Below, in pieces: positions 1 to 8,434 of a stretch of DNA of 28,008 nucleotides (position 1 is the first letter of the stretch; every line of letters begins with the position of its first letter). Source of the DNA: an uncultured Peptococcaceae bacterium (GTDB lineage Bacteria; Bacillota; Peptococcia; Peptococcales; Peptococcaceae); assembly GCA_938044045.1 (NCBI GenBank), contig CALIQN010000008.1, forward strand, positions 1-28,008, given 5' to 3'. The notes under the pieces are model-generated. The model worked only from the letters and a program-made list of their open reading frames with translations. It ran no database searches and had not been told where the DNA came from. Made by a program: the position numbers and the translations under genes.

Positions 1-1852
1 GCTTAGTCGCACAGGTGAGGTATTTGTTTTCCTCATAGTCTTTTAGGGCAATGACAGCGGTGATTTGTTCTCCACCGGAAATATTTAAGAGATTAACAAT
101 TGCCATACCCTTTGCCTGTCTGCTGTTTTCCGGTATTTCGTAGGTTTTAAGACGCAAGACCCTACCTCTATTGGTAAAAAATAGCAGATAGTGATGGGTA
201 GTGGTGATAAAGATTTGGGTGACAAAGTCTTTTTCTTTCATTGAAGTAGAAGAAACGCCCTTGCCCCCACGCTTTTGGTTTTTATAAGCGTCCATTGGCA
301 TACGTTTGATGTAGCCTGCGTGGCTGACGGTGATGACCACATCTTCATCGGCAATCAAGTCTTCGATATTGATTTCACCCTCATCATAGGTGATGTCAGT
401 TCGTCTTTTATCGCCAAAGTTTGTTTTGACCTCGCTAATTTCTTCTTTAATGATGGCAAGGACTTTTTGCCTATCAGCAAGGATGGCTTGATACTCGGCA
501 ATTTTTTCAAGTAATTCTTTTAACTCTGCTTCCAGTTTTTCTTGGTTTAATCTTTGCAAGCGTCTGAGTTGCATTTCAATGACCGCTTGTGACTGTCTTT
601 GAGAAAGGCCAAAGCGTTCTTTGAGCTTGTCTCTACTCATCTCATCATCATAGGAGGCACGGATAATGCTGATAACTTCATCAATATTATCCACAGCGAT
701 TTTTAAGCCTTGGACGATATGGGCTCTTTCCTCTGCCTTACGAAGATTATAGGTCGTACGCTTGATAATAATTTCTTCTTGATGGGCGACATATTCCCCA
801 ATCATGGTCTTTAAATCCAAGATTTTTGGCGTCCCATCAACAAGGGCGAGCATAATGACATTAAAATTTTGTTGTAGTTGGGTATTTTTGTAGAGCTTAT
901 TGAGTAAAATCTGTGGATTGGCGTCACGTCTGAGTTCGACAACGACACGCATACCGTCTTTATCGCTCTCATCTCTTAGGGCAGTAATCCCATCAAGTAC
1001 CTTATCCTTAGTCAAGTCGGCGATTTTTTCCACCATACTCGCCTTATTGACTTGGTAAGGAATTTCAGAGATGACGATACGATTTTTACCATTGGTCATT
1101 TTTTCAATGACTGCCTTACCCCTCAAGCTGATGGAACCACGACCGGTATGGTAGGCATCTTTGATACCTTTATGTCCAATAATCGTCCCACCTGTTGGAA
1201 AGTCTGGCCCTTTGACATATTTAATGAGTTCATCAACACTGATGTCATTATTGTCAATATAGGCCAAGACCCCATCAATGACCTCAGTGAGATTGTGTGG
1301 GGGAATATTGGTCGCCATACCGACAGCTATCCCGGAAGACCCATTGACCAAAAGGTTAGGATAACGTGAGGGGAGGACGGTTGGTTCTGTGGTAGACTCG
1401 TCATAGTTTGGAGCAAAATCTACCGTTTCTTTGTCAATATCTTTAAGCATTTCATGGGCAATTTTTGCCATCTTTGCTTCCGTATAACGTTGAGCAGCTG
1501 CCGGATAGCCATCAATATTCCCAAAGTTACCTTGCCCATCAACAAGGGGATAACGCATAGAAAAGTCTTGGGCAAGTCTGACCATGGCATCATAGATGGC
1601 AGCGTCACCATGAGGGTGATAGTCTGCCATGACCTTCCCTGTGACGTGGGAAGATTTTTTGTGTCCTTTGTTGTAAAAAAGCCCCATCTGATACATCGCA
1701 TATAAGATACGACGATGAACGGGTTTCAACCCATCACGCACATCTGGCAAGGCACGTGAAGTGATAACACTCATCGAATAATTGATAAAGGAAGTTTCCA
1801 TTTCTTCGACAAGATTGACCGGTAGAATACTACCATGAGTATAATTGTCCAT
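1..1852 (-). CDS. gyrA: DNA gyrase subunit A (partial, C-terminal end outside window)
   Basis: This is the breakage-reunion subunit of the ATP-dependent type II topoisomerase that supercoils DNA together with GyrB. The first 617 codons are visible; the C-terminal DNA-wrapping domain continues beyond base 1. The ATG at 1852 follows an AGGAGG that overlaps the gyrB TAG stop, so the two genes are translationally linked. The protein opens MDNYTHGSILPVNLVEEMET. The active-site tyrosine is Tyr123 in AAAQRYTE. The quinolone-resistance region reads HPHGDAAIYD (residues 79-88), so Ala84 stands where E. coli has Ser83, while the acidic residue (Asp88) is kept. The first GyrA C-terminal repeats begin in the visible part (ITVSHAGYIKR, then GGKGV). 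A ParC identity is less likely because the gene is adjacent to gyrB near oriC. Confidence 0.97.
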   Translation of the reverse strand, partial: MDNYTHGSILPVNLVEEMETSFINYSMSVITSRALPDVRDGLKPVHRRILYAMYQMGLFYNKGHKKSSHVTGKVMADYHPHGDAAIYDAMVRLAQDFSMRYPLVDGQGNFGNIDGYPAAAQRYTEAKMAKIAHEMLKDIDKETVDFAPNYDESTTEPTVLPSRYPNLLVNGSSGIAVGMATNIPPHNLTEVIDGVLAYIDNNDISVDELIKYVKGPDFPTGGTIIGHKGIKDAYHTGRGSISLRGKAVIEKMTNGKNRIVISEIPYQVNKASMVEKIADLTKDKVLDGITALRDESDKDGMRVVVELRRDANPQILLNKLYKNTQLQQNFNVIMLALVDGTPKILDLKTMIGEYVAHQEEIIIKRTTYNLRKAEERAHIVQGLKIAVDNIDEVISIIRASYDDEMSRDKLKERFGLSQRQSQAVIEMQLRRLQRLNQEKLEAELKELLEKIAEYQAILADRQKVLAIIKEEISEVKTNFGDKRRTDITYDEGEINIEDLIADEDVVITVSHAGYIKRMPMDAYKNQKRGGKGVSSTSMKEKDFVTQIFITTTHHYLLFFTNRGRVLRLKTYEIPENSRQAKGMAIVNLLNISGGEQITAVIALKDYEENKYLTCATK

Positions 1853-1860
1853 ACTTCCTC

Positions 1861-3783
1861 CTAAACATCAATATTATTGGCATACTTGGCATTGGCGGTG
1901 ATAAATTCACGGCGTGGCTGTACCTTTTCACCCATTAAGATAGAAAAGACATCATCAGCATTTTGGGCATCTTCTATGGAAACCTTGAGCAAGATACGAT
2001 TTTCATTGCGCATGGTGGTTTCACCAAGGTCGGCTGCATTCATTTCCCCCAGCCCTTTATAACGCTTGATGGTATGTTCCTTATTGCCACTATTTTCTTT
2101 TAGGTAGGCTTGAAGGGCAGCATCGTCATAAAAATACTCTACCTTTTTACCCTTTTGGATAGAAAAAAGTGGGGGTTGGGCGATATAAACATAGCCTGCT
2201 TCAATGAGGGGACGCATGTAGCGATAGATAAAGGTCAAAAGCAAGGTGCGAATATGCGCCCCGTCCACGTCAGCATCGGTCATAATAATAATTTTATGAT
2301 ATCTTGCTTTGGCAAGTTCAAAATTGTCGCCAATAGAAGTCCCGATTGCTGTGATAAGATTTCTAATTTCTTCATTGCCAAGGATTTTATCCATGCGTGA
2401 TTTTTCAACATTTAAAATTTTACCACGAAGGGGCAAAATCGCTTGGTGCTTTCTATCACGCCCATCGACAGCAGAACCACCGGCTGAGTCCCCTTCGACA
2501 ATGAAAAGTTCACAAAACGCAGGGTCAGTCAAAGAACAATCTGCCAACTTCCCTGGCAAAGAAGTTGACTCTAAAGCTGACTTTCTTCTGGTCATATCTC
2601 TAGCACGGCGTGCTGCTTCTCTAGCACGGGCAGCGGTCTTGGCTTTTTCTACGATGACCTTGGCTTCCTTTGGATTTTCTTCCAAAAAGATTTGGACAGC
2701 CTCGCCTGTAATACTGTCCACAATAGAGCGGACTTCACTATTACCGAGCTTGGTTTTGGTTTGTCCTTCAAATTGAGGCTCCGGCACTTTGACTGAGATA
2801 ACCGCTGTCAAACCTTCACGAATGTCATCACCGGTGAGGTTTTCCTCATTTTCCTTAAGGAATTTTTGGCGACGGGCATAGTCGTTGATGGTTCTGGTCA
2901 AGGCTGTCTTAAAGCCACTTTCATGGGTACCACCCTCGTGGGTGTGGATATTGTTGGTATAAGAATAAAGGTTTTCGGCGTATTTATTGGTGTATTGCAT
3001 CGCCACATCGACCATGACGTCATCTTTAACATTTTCAAAGAAGATAATTTTTTTATGGATAACGTCTTTATTGCGGTTGAGATAGGCCACGTATTCTTCT
3101 ATCCCATGTTCATGGTAGTAGATTTCTTCTTTTTGGCTACCTTCACGCTTGTCTGTTAAGACGAGTTTAATACCCTTATTCAAAAAAGAAAGTTCAGAAA
3201 GGCGTTTGGCTAAGATATTAAAATCATAAACTGTCCCTTCTTTAAAGATTTGAGCATCAGGGACAAAGTGGATACTTGTCCCTGTTTCTTCTACTGGACA
3301 AGTACCGATAACTTTTAGGTCATGGAGGATTTCTCCACGGGCAAAATCTTGGTAGTAAATTTTGCCATCTCTTTTGATGGTGACATCCATCGCCACAGAA
3401 AGAGCGTTGACCACGCTCATCCCTACACCATGAAGCCCGCCACTGACCTTGTAGCCTCCGCCACCAAACTTACCTCCGGCGTGTAGGACGGTCATAACAA
3501 CTTCAACTGTTGGGCGATTCATTTTTTTGTGAATGTCAACAGGAATACCACGTCCCTCATCACGTACGGTAATAGAATTATCTTCATTGATCCAAACATG
3601 AATGTATTTACCATAGCCTTGTAAGGCCTCATCAATACTATTATCCACGATTTCATTGACAAGGTGGTGAAGTCCTGCACTATCAGTTGTCCCGATATAC
3701 ATACCAGGACGCATACGAACAGCCTCTAACCCCTCAAGTACCTGTATCTGTTCACCTGTATAGGTTTGTTCTTTTGATACCAA
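1861..3783 (-). CDS. gyrB: DNA gyrase subunit B
   Basis: This is the ATPase subunit of DNA gyrase, 640 aa, the usual length for Gram-positive GyrB. The GHKL ATP-binding site shows as EIVDNSIDEA (44-53), DEGRGIP (75-81) and GGLHGVGMSVVNALS (115-129). The transducer domain follows, then the Toprim domain with EGDSAGG (430-436) and DADVDG (503-508), and the C-terminal RYKGLGEMN (574-582). The start is TTG, chosen because AAGGAGG lies 8 nt upstream and no better start exists. Oddly, the usually invariant LWETTM reads LGETTM (586-591). gyrA follows after 8 nt. A promoter lies in the 110-nt gap upstream, so the pair can be expressed separately from dnaA-dnaN-recF. Confidence 0.98.
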   Translation of the reverse strand: MVSKEQTYTGEQIQVLEGLEAVRMRPGMYIGTTDSAGLHHLVNEIVDNSIDEALQGYGKYIHVWINEDNSITVRDEGRGIPVDIHKKMNRPTVEVVMTVLHAGGKFGGGGYKVSGGLHGVGMSVVNALSVAMDVTIKRDGKIYYQDFARGEILHDLKVIGTCPVEETGTSIHFVPDAQIFKEGTVYDFNILAKRLSELSFLNKGIKLVLTDKREGSQKEEIYYHEHGIEEYVAYLNRNKDVIHKKIIFFENVKDDVMVDVAMQYTNKYAENLYSYTNNIHTHEGGTHESGFKTALTRTINDYARRQKFLKENEENLTGDDIREGLTAVISVKVPEPQFEGQTKTKLGNSEVRSIVDSITGEAVQIFLEENPKEAKVIVEKAKTAARAREAARRARDMTRRKSALESTSLPGKLADCSLTDPAFCELFIVEGDSAGGSAVDGRDRKHQAILPLRGKILNVEKSRMDKILGNEEIRNLITAIGTSIGDNFELAKARYHKIIIMTDADVDGAHIRTLLLTFIYRYMRPLIEAGYVYIAQPPLFSIQKGKKVEYFYDDAALQAYLKENSGNKEHTIKRYKGLGEMNAADLGETTMRNENRILLKVSIEDAQNADDVFSILMGEKVQPRREFITANAKYANNIDV

Positions 3784-3828
3784 AATGATTTCCTCCTTGT
3801 CTCTTTTTTATTTGATGTGTCACATTAT

Positions 3829-3857
3829 AATATAACAAACGCCCTAAACTTTTGCAA
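3829..3857 (-). promoter_or_regulatory. Probable gyrBA promoter
   Basis: On the minus strand, TTGCAA (3857-3852) is followed after 17 nt by TATATT (3834-3829). An overlapping TATAAT (3829-3824) is an alternative -10 box. The -35 box lies inside the hairpin that ends the recF transcript. Confidence 0.55.
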
Positions 3858-3869
3858 GTTTAGAGCGTT
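3838..3869 (-). terminator. Hairpin after recF, probable terminator
   Basis: There are 14-bp arms (3838-3851 and 3856-3869) around a 4-nt loop. The one non-Watson-Crick pair is a G-U wobble only when read as minus-strand RNA, which fits termination of the dnaA-dnaN-recF transcript. The following T-run is short and broken (GTTTGTTAT), so termination may be partial. Confidence 0.6.
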
Positions 3870-3893
3870 ATTTTATGCTTAAATTTCAATTTT

Positions 3894-5015
3894 TTAAAGG
3901 TATGGAATGATTTTTCCCTCTTTGACATTAAATTGCCTCATAGCAAGCTTATAATTTAATTTAAAGTCCAAACTTGCACCTGTGATGAAGCTTTGAATAT
4001 CTTTTTTAGCTATAATAGTGAGTAACTTTTGCCGACGATAAGGATCTAATTCACTCAAAACATCATCTAAAAGCAAGATTGGTCTTTCTTTTAGATAGAC
4101 TTCGATATAGGAGACGAGGGCAATTTTTAGGGCAAGAATGGCTGTTCTTTGTTGACCTTGAGAACCAAAGGTGCGTAAATCAATGCCATTTTCATAAAAA
4201 ATCAAGTCATCTCGATGTGCCCCATATAGGCTAGTACCTCGTCTAAGTTCTTCTTTTTCGTATTTTTGAAAAAAAGCGTAGTAGCGTTCCATTAGAGCGT
4301 TTTCATCATCATTTTCAACTTGACCAAAGCTGGACTGATAAGTGATGTTAAAGTACTTTTTATCCTTTGTCAGATACTCATGCACCTTTCTTGCCATAGG
4401 TACGAGCTTTTTTAAAAATTCTAAGCGACTAAAGATAAGTTTTGCCCCATACTCTGCCAGTTGACGATTCCAAGGGAGGAGGGCATTATGAGCCTCCTGT
4501 CCTCTAAAAATGGCTTTTAAAACCTCATTTCGCTGTCTTAAAACCTTATAATAATTTTTTCTATAGAGATAGTAACCACCAACCAAAAGACTCATTTCCT
4601 GATCAAGATAATGTCGTCTTTTTTCTGGTGACCCCTTGACGATTAAAACATCATCAGGTGTAAAGGCGATAACATCCAGTCTTAAAGGGAGGTCTTGGTG
4701 TTTTTTGTAATTGACGCCGTTTAAAGAAAGAAAGTGTTTTGCTCCATCAGTGGCAAATTTGAGTTCATGCAAGCGATCACTCTCTTCTCTTTTAAACATT
4801 GTCTTAAGACGTAGAGGAGACGCCTGCCAATTGACCAATTCTTTTTCTTTGACATTTCTAAGGGGAAAGGCAGTCAGGGCATAGTAAATACTTTCCAAAA
4901 AATTGGTCTTACCTTGACCATTGTCTCCAAAGAAAAGGTTTAATCCCTCACTAAGCTCTAGACTGATGCTTTGGTAATTGCGAAAATTTGTAACACTATG
5001 GTGCATTAGCTTCAT
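3894..5015 (-). CDS. recF: DNA replication and repair protein RecF
   Basis: RecF is an SMC/ABC-like ATPase that binds gapped DNA and helps load RecA through RecOR. The protein is 373 aa, typical for the family. The N-terminus MKLMHHSVTNFRNY matches the family opening. Walker A is GDNGQGKT (30-37). The ABC signature lies in FGSQGQQRTAILALK (about 283-297) and Walker B in ILLLDDVLSELD (about 316-327). The ATG overlaps the dnaN TAA by one base (TAATG), so translation is coupled. The S4-domain gene yaaA, found between dnaN and recF in Bacillus, is absent here. Confidence 0.97.
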   Translation of the reverse strand: MKLMHHSVTNFRNYQSISLELSEGLNLFFGDNGQGKTNFLESIYYALTAFPLRNVKEKELVNWQASPLRLKTMFKREESDRLHELKFATDGAKHFLSLNGVNYKKHQDLPLRLDVIAFTPDDVLIVKGSPEKRRHYLDQEMSLLVGGYYLYRKNYYKVLRQRNEVLKAIFRGQEAHNALLPWNRQLAEYGAKLIFSRLEFLKKLVPMARKVHEYLTKDKKYFNITYQSSFGQVENDDENALMERYYAFFQKYEKEELRRGTSLYGAHRDDLIFYENGIDLRTFGSQGQQRTAILALKIALVSYIEVYLKERPILLLDDVLSELDPYRRQKLLTIIAKKDIQSFITGASLDFKLNYKLAMRQFNVKEGKIIPYL

Positions 5016-6124
5016 TAGCGTCTAGTTGGTAAGAGGAGATAGAGGTAGTCATCTTCATTTTCTGGACGAATGATGCACTGACCTAAGCTACCGTTTAGGG
5101 TGATTTCCAAGGTTTCAAAGGTAAGATTTTTAATCGCATCCATCAAAAAGCGTCCATTAAAGCTGATTTCTACATTTTCCCCTTCTAAATAAACAGGGAC
5201 TGCCTCATCTACCTTACCATAGTCAGATTCCCCATGAATTTTTAAAAGACCACTGGCCAGTTGCCATCTGACAATCTGTGTCCCATCATGAGCATAGCTA
5301 AAGAGCATGACACGATCAAGACAATCCAATAATTTTAAACGATCGACTTTAAAGTAAGTTTTGTGCGTTTTTTGTACGGTATCTTGATAGGCAATGTATT
5401 CCCCACGAATTAAAGGCACGATCAAGCGAGAATCTTCCATATCAAAGATAGCCTGTTGATGATAAAAACGCAAAGAGAGGGTATCATCATCTTTTAACAA
5501 CTTATCCACTTCATTTAAAGCACGAATAGGAATAATAGCTTCTTTGTCTTCCCCTAAGAGGTTATCCACTTTTTCATCTAAGATGGTCAAACGATAGGAA
5601 TCTGTACCGACAACATGGAGTTCATGACCTTTGAGATGAAAGAAGAGACCTCTAAAAATATCTCTTACAGCATCCGGAGAGACAGTAAAAGAAGTGTGTT
5701 TAATGAGTTTATGAAAGGCAGCTGCTGATATTTGAAAACTTGGCTCGGCTTTGATTTCTTCCATACCTGGGAAATTTTGTCCAGGAAAACCATGCATGAC
5801 AACTTCTGCATCATTATAAGTGATGGTAGTTTTATCTTTACCATCTTTGCTCACACTGGACATGGTAATAGGCACGTCAGGTAGGCGTCTAACAAGATCA
5901 TAAAAATTTTTAGCAAAGATAACGGTTTCTCCTTCTGCTTCGATTGCAACAGGGATTTTGGTTTCAATGCGAATTTCATTATCCGTGGTAATCATGGTGA
6001 GTTTTCCATCTTTTGCAATCAAATGAATGCAAGAAAAGATAGGATTGGTATTTTTACCTGAGATGGCTCTCATGACATGGGAGAGTCCTTCAAGGAGATT
6101 TTGTTTTATGGCTCTGATAATCAT
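5015..6124 (-). CDS. dnaN: DNA polymerase III beta subunit (sliding clamp)
   Basis: This is the ring-shaped processivity clamp that tethers DNA polymerase III and serves as a docking platform for other replication and repair proteins. The length of 369 aa fits three clamp domains of about 120 residues. Family-typical stretches include GLSHVMRAISGKNTNPI near the N-terminus, HGFPGQNFPGM in the middle and the C-terminal YLYLLLPTRR, which forms part of the protein-binding pocket. The ATG at 6124 has AGAGGA 6 nt upstream. The unwinding part of the origin lies just upstream, and recF follows with a one-base overlap. It is probably cotranscribed with dnaA, since no separate promoter is obvious. Confidence 0.97.
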   Translation of the reverse strand: MIIRAIKQNLLEGLSHVMRAISGKNTNPIFSCIHLIAKDGKLTMITTDNEIRIETKIPVAIEAEGETVIFAKNFYDLVRRLPDVPITMSSVSKDGKDKTTITYNDAEVVMHGFPGQNFPGMEEIKAEPSFQISAAAFHKLIKHTSFTVSPDAVRDIFRGLFFHLKGHELHVVGTDSYRLTILDEKVDNLLGEDKEAIIPIRALNEVDKLLKDDDTLSLRFYHQQAIFDMEDSRLIVPLIRGEYIAYQDTVQKTHKTYFKVDRLKLLDCLDRVMLFSYAHDGTQIVRWQLASGLLKIHGESDYGKVDEAVPVYLEGENVEISFNGRFLMDAIKNLTFETLEITLNGSLGQCIIRPENEDDYLYLLLPTRR

Positions 6125-6153
6125 AGTTGTCCTCTTCTTCTTGAGTATTTAGT

Positions 6154-6341
6154 TAGTAGCAATAGTAGTAGGCACTGTGGATATGTTGATAGTTGGTCAA
6201 AATGCTGAATTATCCACAAGGCAATGGCGGGGATAAACCTGTGGATAAGTAGGGTGAGTTTTCCACTAATTCACAGCTAAAAATGTTATCCAAAGGCTAT
6301 ACACAGCTTATCCACAACTTATCCACAAAATTGGTGGATAA
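6154..6341. other. oriC, dnaA-dnaN part: DnaA boxes plus DnaA-trio (probable unwinding region)
   Basis: Perfect DnaA boxes are TTATCCACA at 6210-6218, 6308-6316 and 6319-6327, and TGTGGATAA at 6240-6248. One-mismatch boxes are at 6176-6184 (TGTGGATAT), 6286-6294 and 6333-6341. Beside the 6176 box, separated by GCAC, run the triplets TAG TAG CAA TAG TAG TAG (6154-6171). This copies the box / GC spacer / DnaA-trio layout described for the B. subtilis basal unwinding system, where DnaA is loaded onto single-stranded DNA. The trio points toward the dnaN start, where the DNA is AT-rich. Confidence 0.8.
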
Positions 6342-6343
6342 GT

Positions 6344-7732
6344 CTATTTTTTTTCGCCTCTGAGTTCAGATTTCATTTGAGAAATATTTGCCTTTAAGGC
6401 AGGATCTTTGCTAATAGAGTCTTTAACCTTTTCAATACCATGTAAGATGGTGGAGTGATCTCTGCCCCCAAAGCTCTCGCCTATCTTAGGTAAGCTAAAA
6501 TCCGTGAGTTCACGACATAAAAACATGGCAATTTGGCGTGGAAAGGCGATATTTTGCGGTCTTTTTTTGCCAATTAAGTCATTAAAACGCACGCCATAGG
6601 TTTGACAGACCAAATTTTGAATGCCTTCAATGGTGATTTGCTTGGTTGGGGATAGCTTGATATCGCTTTGAAGGACATCTTTGGCAAGCTCTATGGTGAC
6701 GCCTACGGCGTTTAAATTGGCATAGGTCATCAGAGTCAAAAGGGAACCTTCTAGCTCTCTGATACTGCTATTGATATTATCTGCCATAAAACTCAAGACT
6801 TCATCTGGAATGTCATAGCCCTCAAACTGGGCAATATTTTTTAAAATGGCAATCCTTGTTTCAGTATCTGGTGGCTTAATATCGGCAGTTAAGCCATTTT
6901 TAAAGCGTGTCAGCAGTCTATCTTCTAGTTTTTTGATCTCATGAGGTGGACGGTCAGAGGTTAGGATAATTTGTTTATTGGATTGATAGAGGGTGTTAAA
7001 GGTGTGGAAAAATTCCTCCTGCGTCCCTTCTTTATCGCTTAAAAATTGAATGTCATCAATGAGTAAGATGTCTACATGGCGATATTTTTCTTTAAAGGAG
7101 TCAATCTTATCCCTTGTATTGGTCGAACGGATGCAATCAATAAATTCATTGATAAAGTCCTCAGTGGTCACATAGATAACATTGGCCTCTGGCTTTGATT
7201 TTAAAATATGGTTGGCGACAGCGTGCATCAGGTGGGTTTTTCCCAAGCCTGAGCCACCATAGATAAAAAGAGGGTTGAATTTTTTTTGACAAGCAAGATC
7301 TTTACTCATGCTTTCGGCAATCGAAAGGCTGGCAGCATGGGCGAGTTGGTTGGATTTACCGATGATAAACTTATCAAAGGTATAATTAGAATTGAGATTA
7401 AATTTTTCCCTTAAGGTTTTTTCATCATAGGTAGGAGATGAAGTATGCTCCTTTGTTTCTAGTAAAGTAGGGTCAAATTTGGTTTTATCGGTGACAAGTT
7501 TAATCCTAACATCATATCCAACTAAGCGACTTAGGATGTCCTCTAAAACACTAAGATGGGATTCAACAGCATTTTTAGAAATTTCATTTTCGATATAGAC
7601 AATATAAGTATCGTTGTTACAAGCGATAATACTTGTGGGTTTAAAGAAAGTATCGTAGGTAGGCCGAGCAATTTGACTTTGGATTTCCATTTTGACGTTT
7701 TCCCAAAGCAAATTTAAATCAGTATCTAACAT
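6344..7732 (-). CDS. dnaA: Chromosomal replication initiator protein DnaA
   Basis: DnaA is the AAA+ ATPase that binds DnaA boxes, opens oriC and loads the helicase. I start it at the ATG at 7732 (462 aa, MLDTDLNLLWENV) because GGAGGAAATT immediately precedes it. An in-frame ATG four codons upstream (7744) has no such site and itself overlaps the ribosome binding site. Domain I is about 1-80, followed by a short variable linker. The AAA+ domain has Walker A GGSGLGKT (159-166) and Walker B LLIDD (about 223-227). Domain IV carries the DNA-binding signature GGRDHSTILHGIEKV near the C-terminus. DnaA boxes flank the gene on both sides and overlap its promoter, so autoregulation is likely. Confidence 0.98.
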   Translation of the reverse strand: MLDTDLNLLWENVKMEIQSQIARPTYDTFFKPTSIIACNNDTYIVYIENEISKNAVESHLSVLEDILSRLVGYDVRIKLVTDKTKFDPTLLETKEHTSSPTYDEKTLREKFNLNSNYTFDKFIIGKSNQLAHAASLSIAESMSKDLACQKKFNPLFIYGGSGLGKTHLMHAVANHILKSKPEANVIYVTTEDFINEFIDCIRSTNTRDKIDSFKEKYRHVDILLIDDIQFLSDKEGTQEEFFHTFNTLYQSNKQIILTSDRPPHEIKKLEDRLLTRFKNGLTADIKPPDTETRIAILKNIAQFEGYDIPDEVLSFMADNINSSIRELEGSLLTLMTYANLNAVGVTIELAKDVLQSDIKLSPTKQITIEGIQNLVCQTYGVRFNDLIGKKRPQNIAFPRQIAMFLCRELTDFSLPKIGESFGGRDHSTILHGIEKVKDSISKDPALKANISQMKSELRGEKK

Positions 7733-7756
7733 AATTTCCTCCATATAAAGGTTCCC

Positions 7757-8330
7757 TTATCCACAGGTTATACACAGATTTTGTGGATAATTTCCAATAG
7801 GTGGGACTATTTTAGCAAAGATTTGAGAAGTTATCAACAATATTTCCTTTTATTTTGGATAAAATTATGCACAATTTTGTGGATAAGTGAAGTGCAAAAA
7901 AAACACAAATGATGCTAAAAAAATCTTGACAAATGCTTTTCTATACCCTTATTGAGTCAGTTTTATCCCAAGGTAAAAAATGAAATTTAATTGTGGATAA
8001 TGTGGATAAAACTTGTGGATAAGTCTTTTGGATGGGAAACTATAGAACTTTTTCTCTTTTTCGTCTCTGTGGAAAAAAGAGTTAATTTTGTGGATAAACT
8101 ACCCTACTTGTCCACAAAATCAGTAAATGAGTTCAAAATTTGGATAAAATAAACTAAAAAGGACTTTACTATGGGGATAAAATCAACGGATTTCTTGTGG
8201 ATAATGTGGAAAACATCGAAGAAATTAAAATAATAAGGGCTATAAAGGAAACTTAGAAAGGTGAATAATGTGGATAAAGTGCTAAATTTTGTGGATAACC
8301 ACCCTACTTATCCACAAAAAACGTGGATAA
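7757..8330. other. oriC, DnaA-box cluster between dnaA and rpmH
   Basis: This gene-free stretch (7733-8434) holds eleven perfect 9-mer DnaA boxes. TGTGGATAA starts at 7782, 7878, 7992, 8001, 8014, 8089, 8196, 8269 and 8290; TTATCCACA starts at 7757 and 8308. One-mismatch boxes include 7768, 7831, 7854, 7865, 8068, 8108, 8139, 8172, 8205 and 8322. Nine of the eleven perfect boxes share one orientation. The boxes at 7992 and 8001 abut exactly. The rest is AT-rich with no convincing ORF. Position, density and the neighbouring dnaA identify it as the upstream half of a bipartite origin. Confidence 0.9.
7809..7837 (-). promoter_or_regulatory. Probable dnaA promoter
   Basis: On the minus strand, TTGATA (7837-7832) is followed after 17 nt by TAAAAT (7814-7809). 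The -35 box is contained in a one-mismatch DnaA box (TTATCAACA, 7831-7839), and perfect boxes lie downstream at 7782 and 7757. DnaA could therefore repress its own gene. Confidence 0.6.
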
Positions 8331-8373
8331 ATAAAAAAACTTGAAGAAATTCAAGAAAATTTGACTTAAGTTA

Positions 8374-8403
8374 TTGACCGTGTACGGTAACATAAGATAT
8401 AAT
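8374..8403 (+). promoter_or_regulatory. Promoter of rpmH
   Basis: TTGACC (8374-8379) is followed after 18 nt by a consensus TATAAT (8398-8403), about 30 nt upstream of the rpmH start. A small dyad, ACCGT-GT-ACGGT, sits at the -35 end. Confidence 0.75.
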
Positions 8404-8434
8404 CTTGCTTATATGTTAAGTAGGAGGTGTTACT

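Noticed and set aside
2309..2776. 155-codon plus-strand frame opposite gyrB (and similar antisense frames over gyrA, mnmE, mnmG, cvpA, icd, sua5)
   Set aside because: They mirror codon structure of certain genes, lack ribosome binding sites and show no protein-like motifs.
7733..7744. Upstream ATG for dnaA (adds MEEI)
   Set aside because: This ATG overlaps the GGAGG that serves the ATG at 7732, and it has no site of its own.
7757..8330. CRISPR-like or iteron repeat array
   Set aside because: The recurring 9-mers are DnaA boxes at irregular spacing; there are no uniform repeats with unique spacers and no cas or plasmid rep genes.
8374..8397. MerR-like operator (dyad ACCGT-GT-ACGGT) in the rpmH promoter
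   Set aside because: The 18-nt spacer is not the stretched 19-20 nt expected for MerR control, and rpmH is a constitutive ribosomal gene; the short dyad is probably chance.
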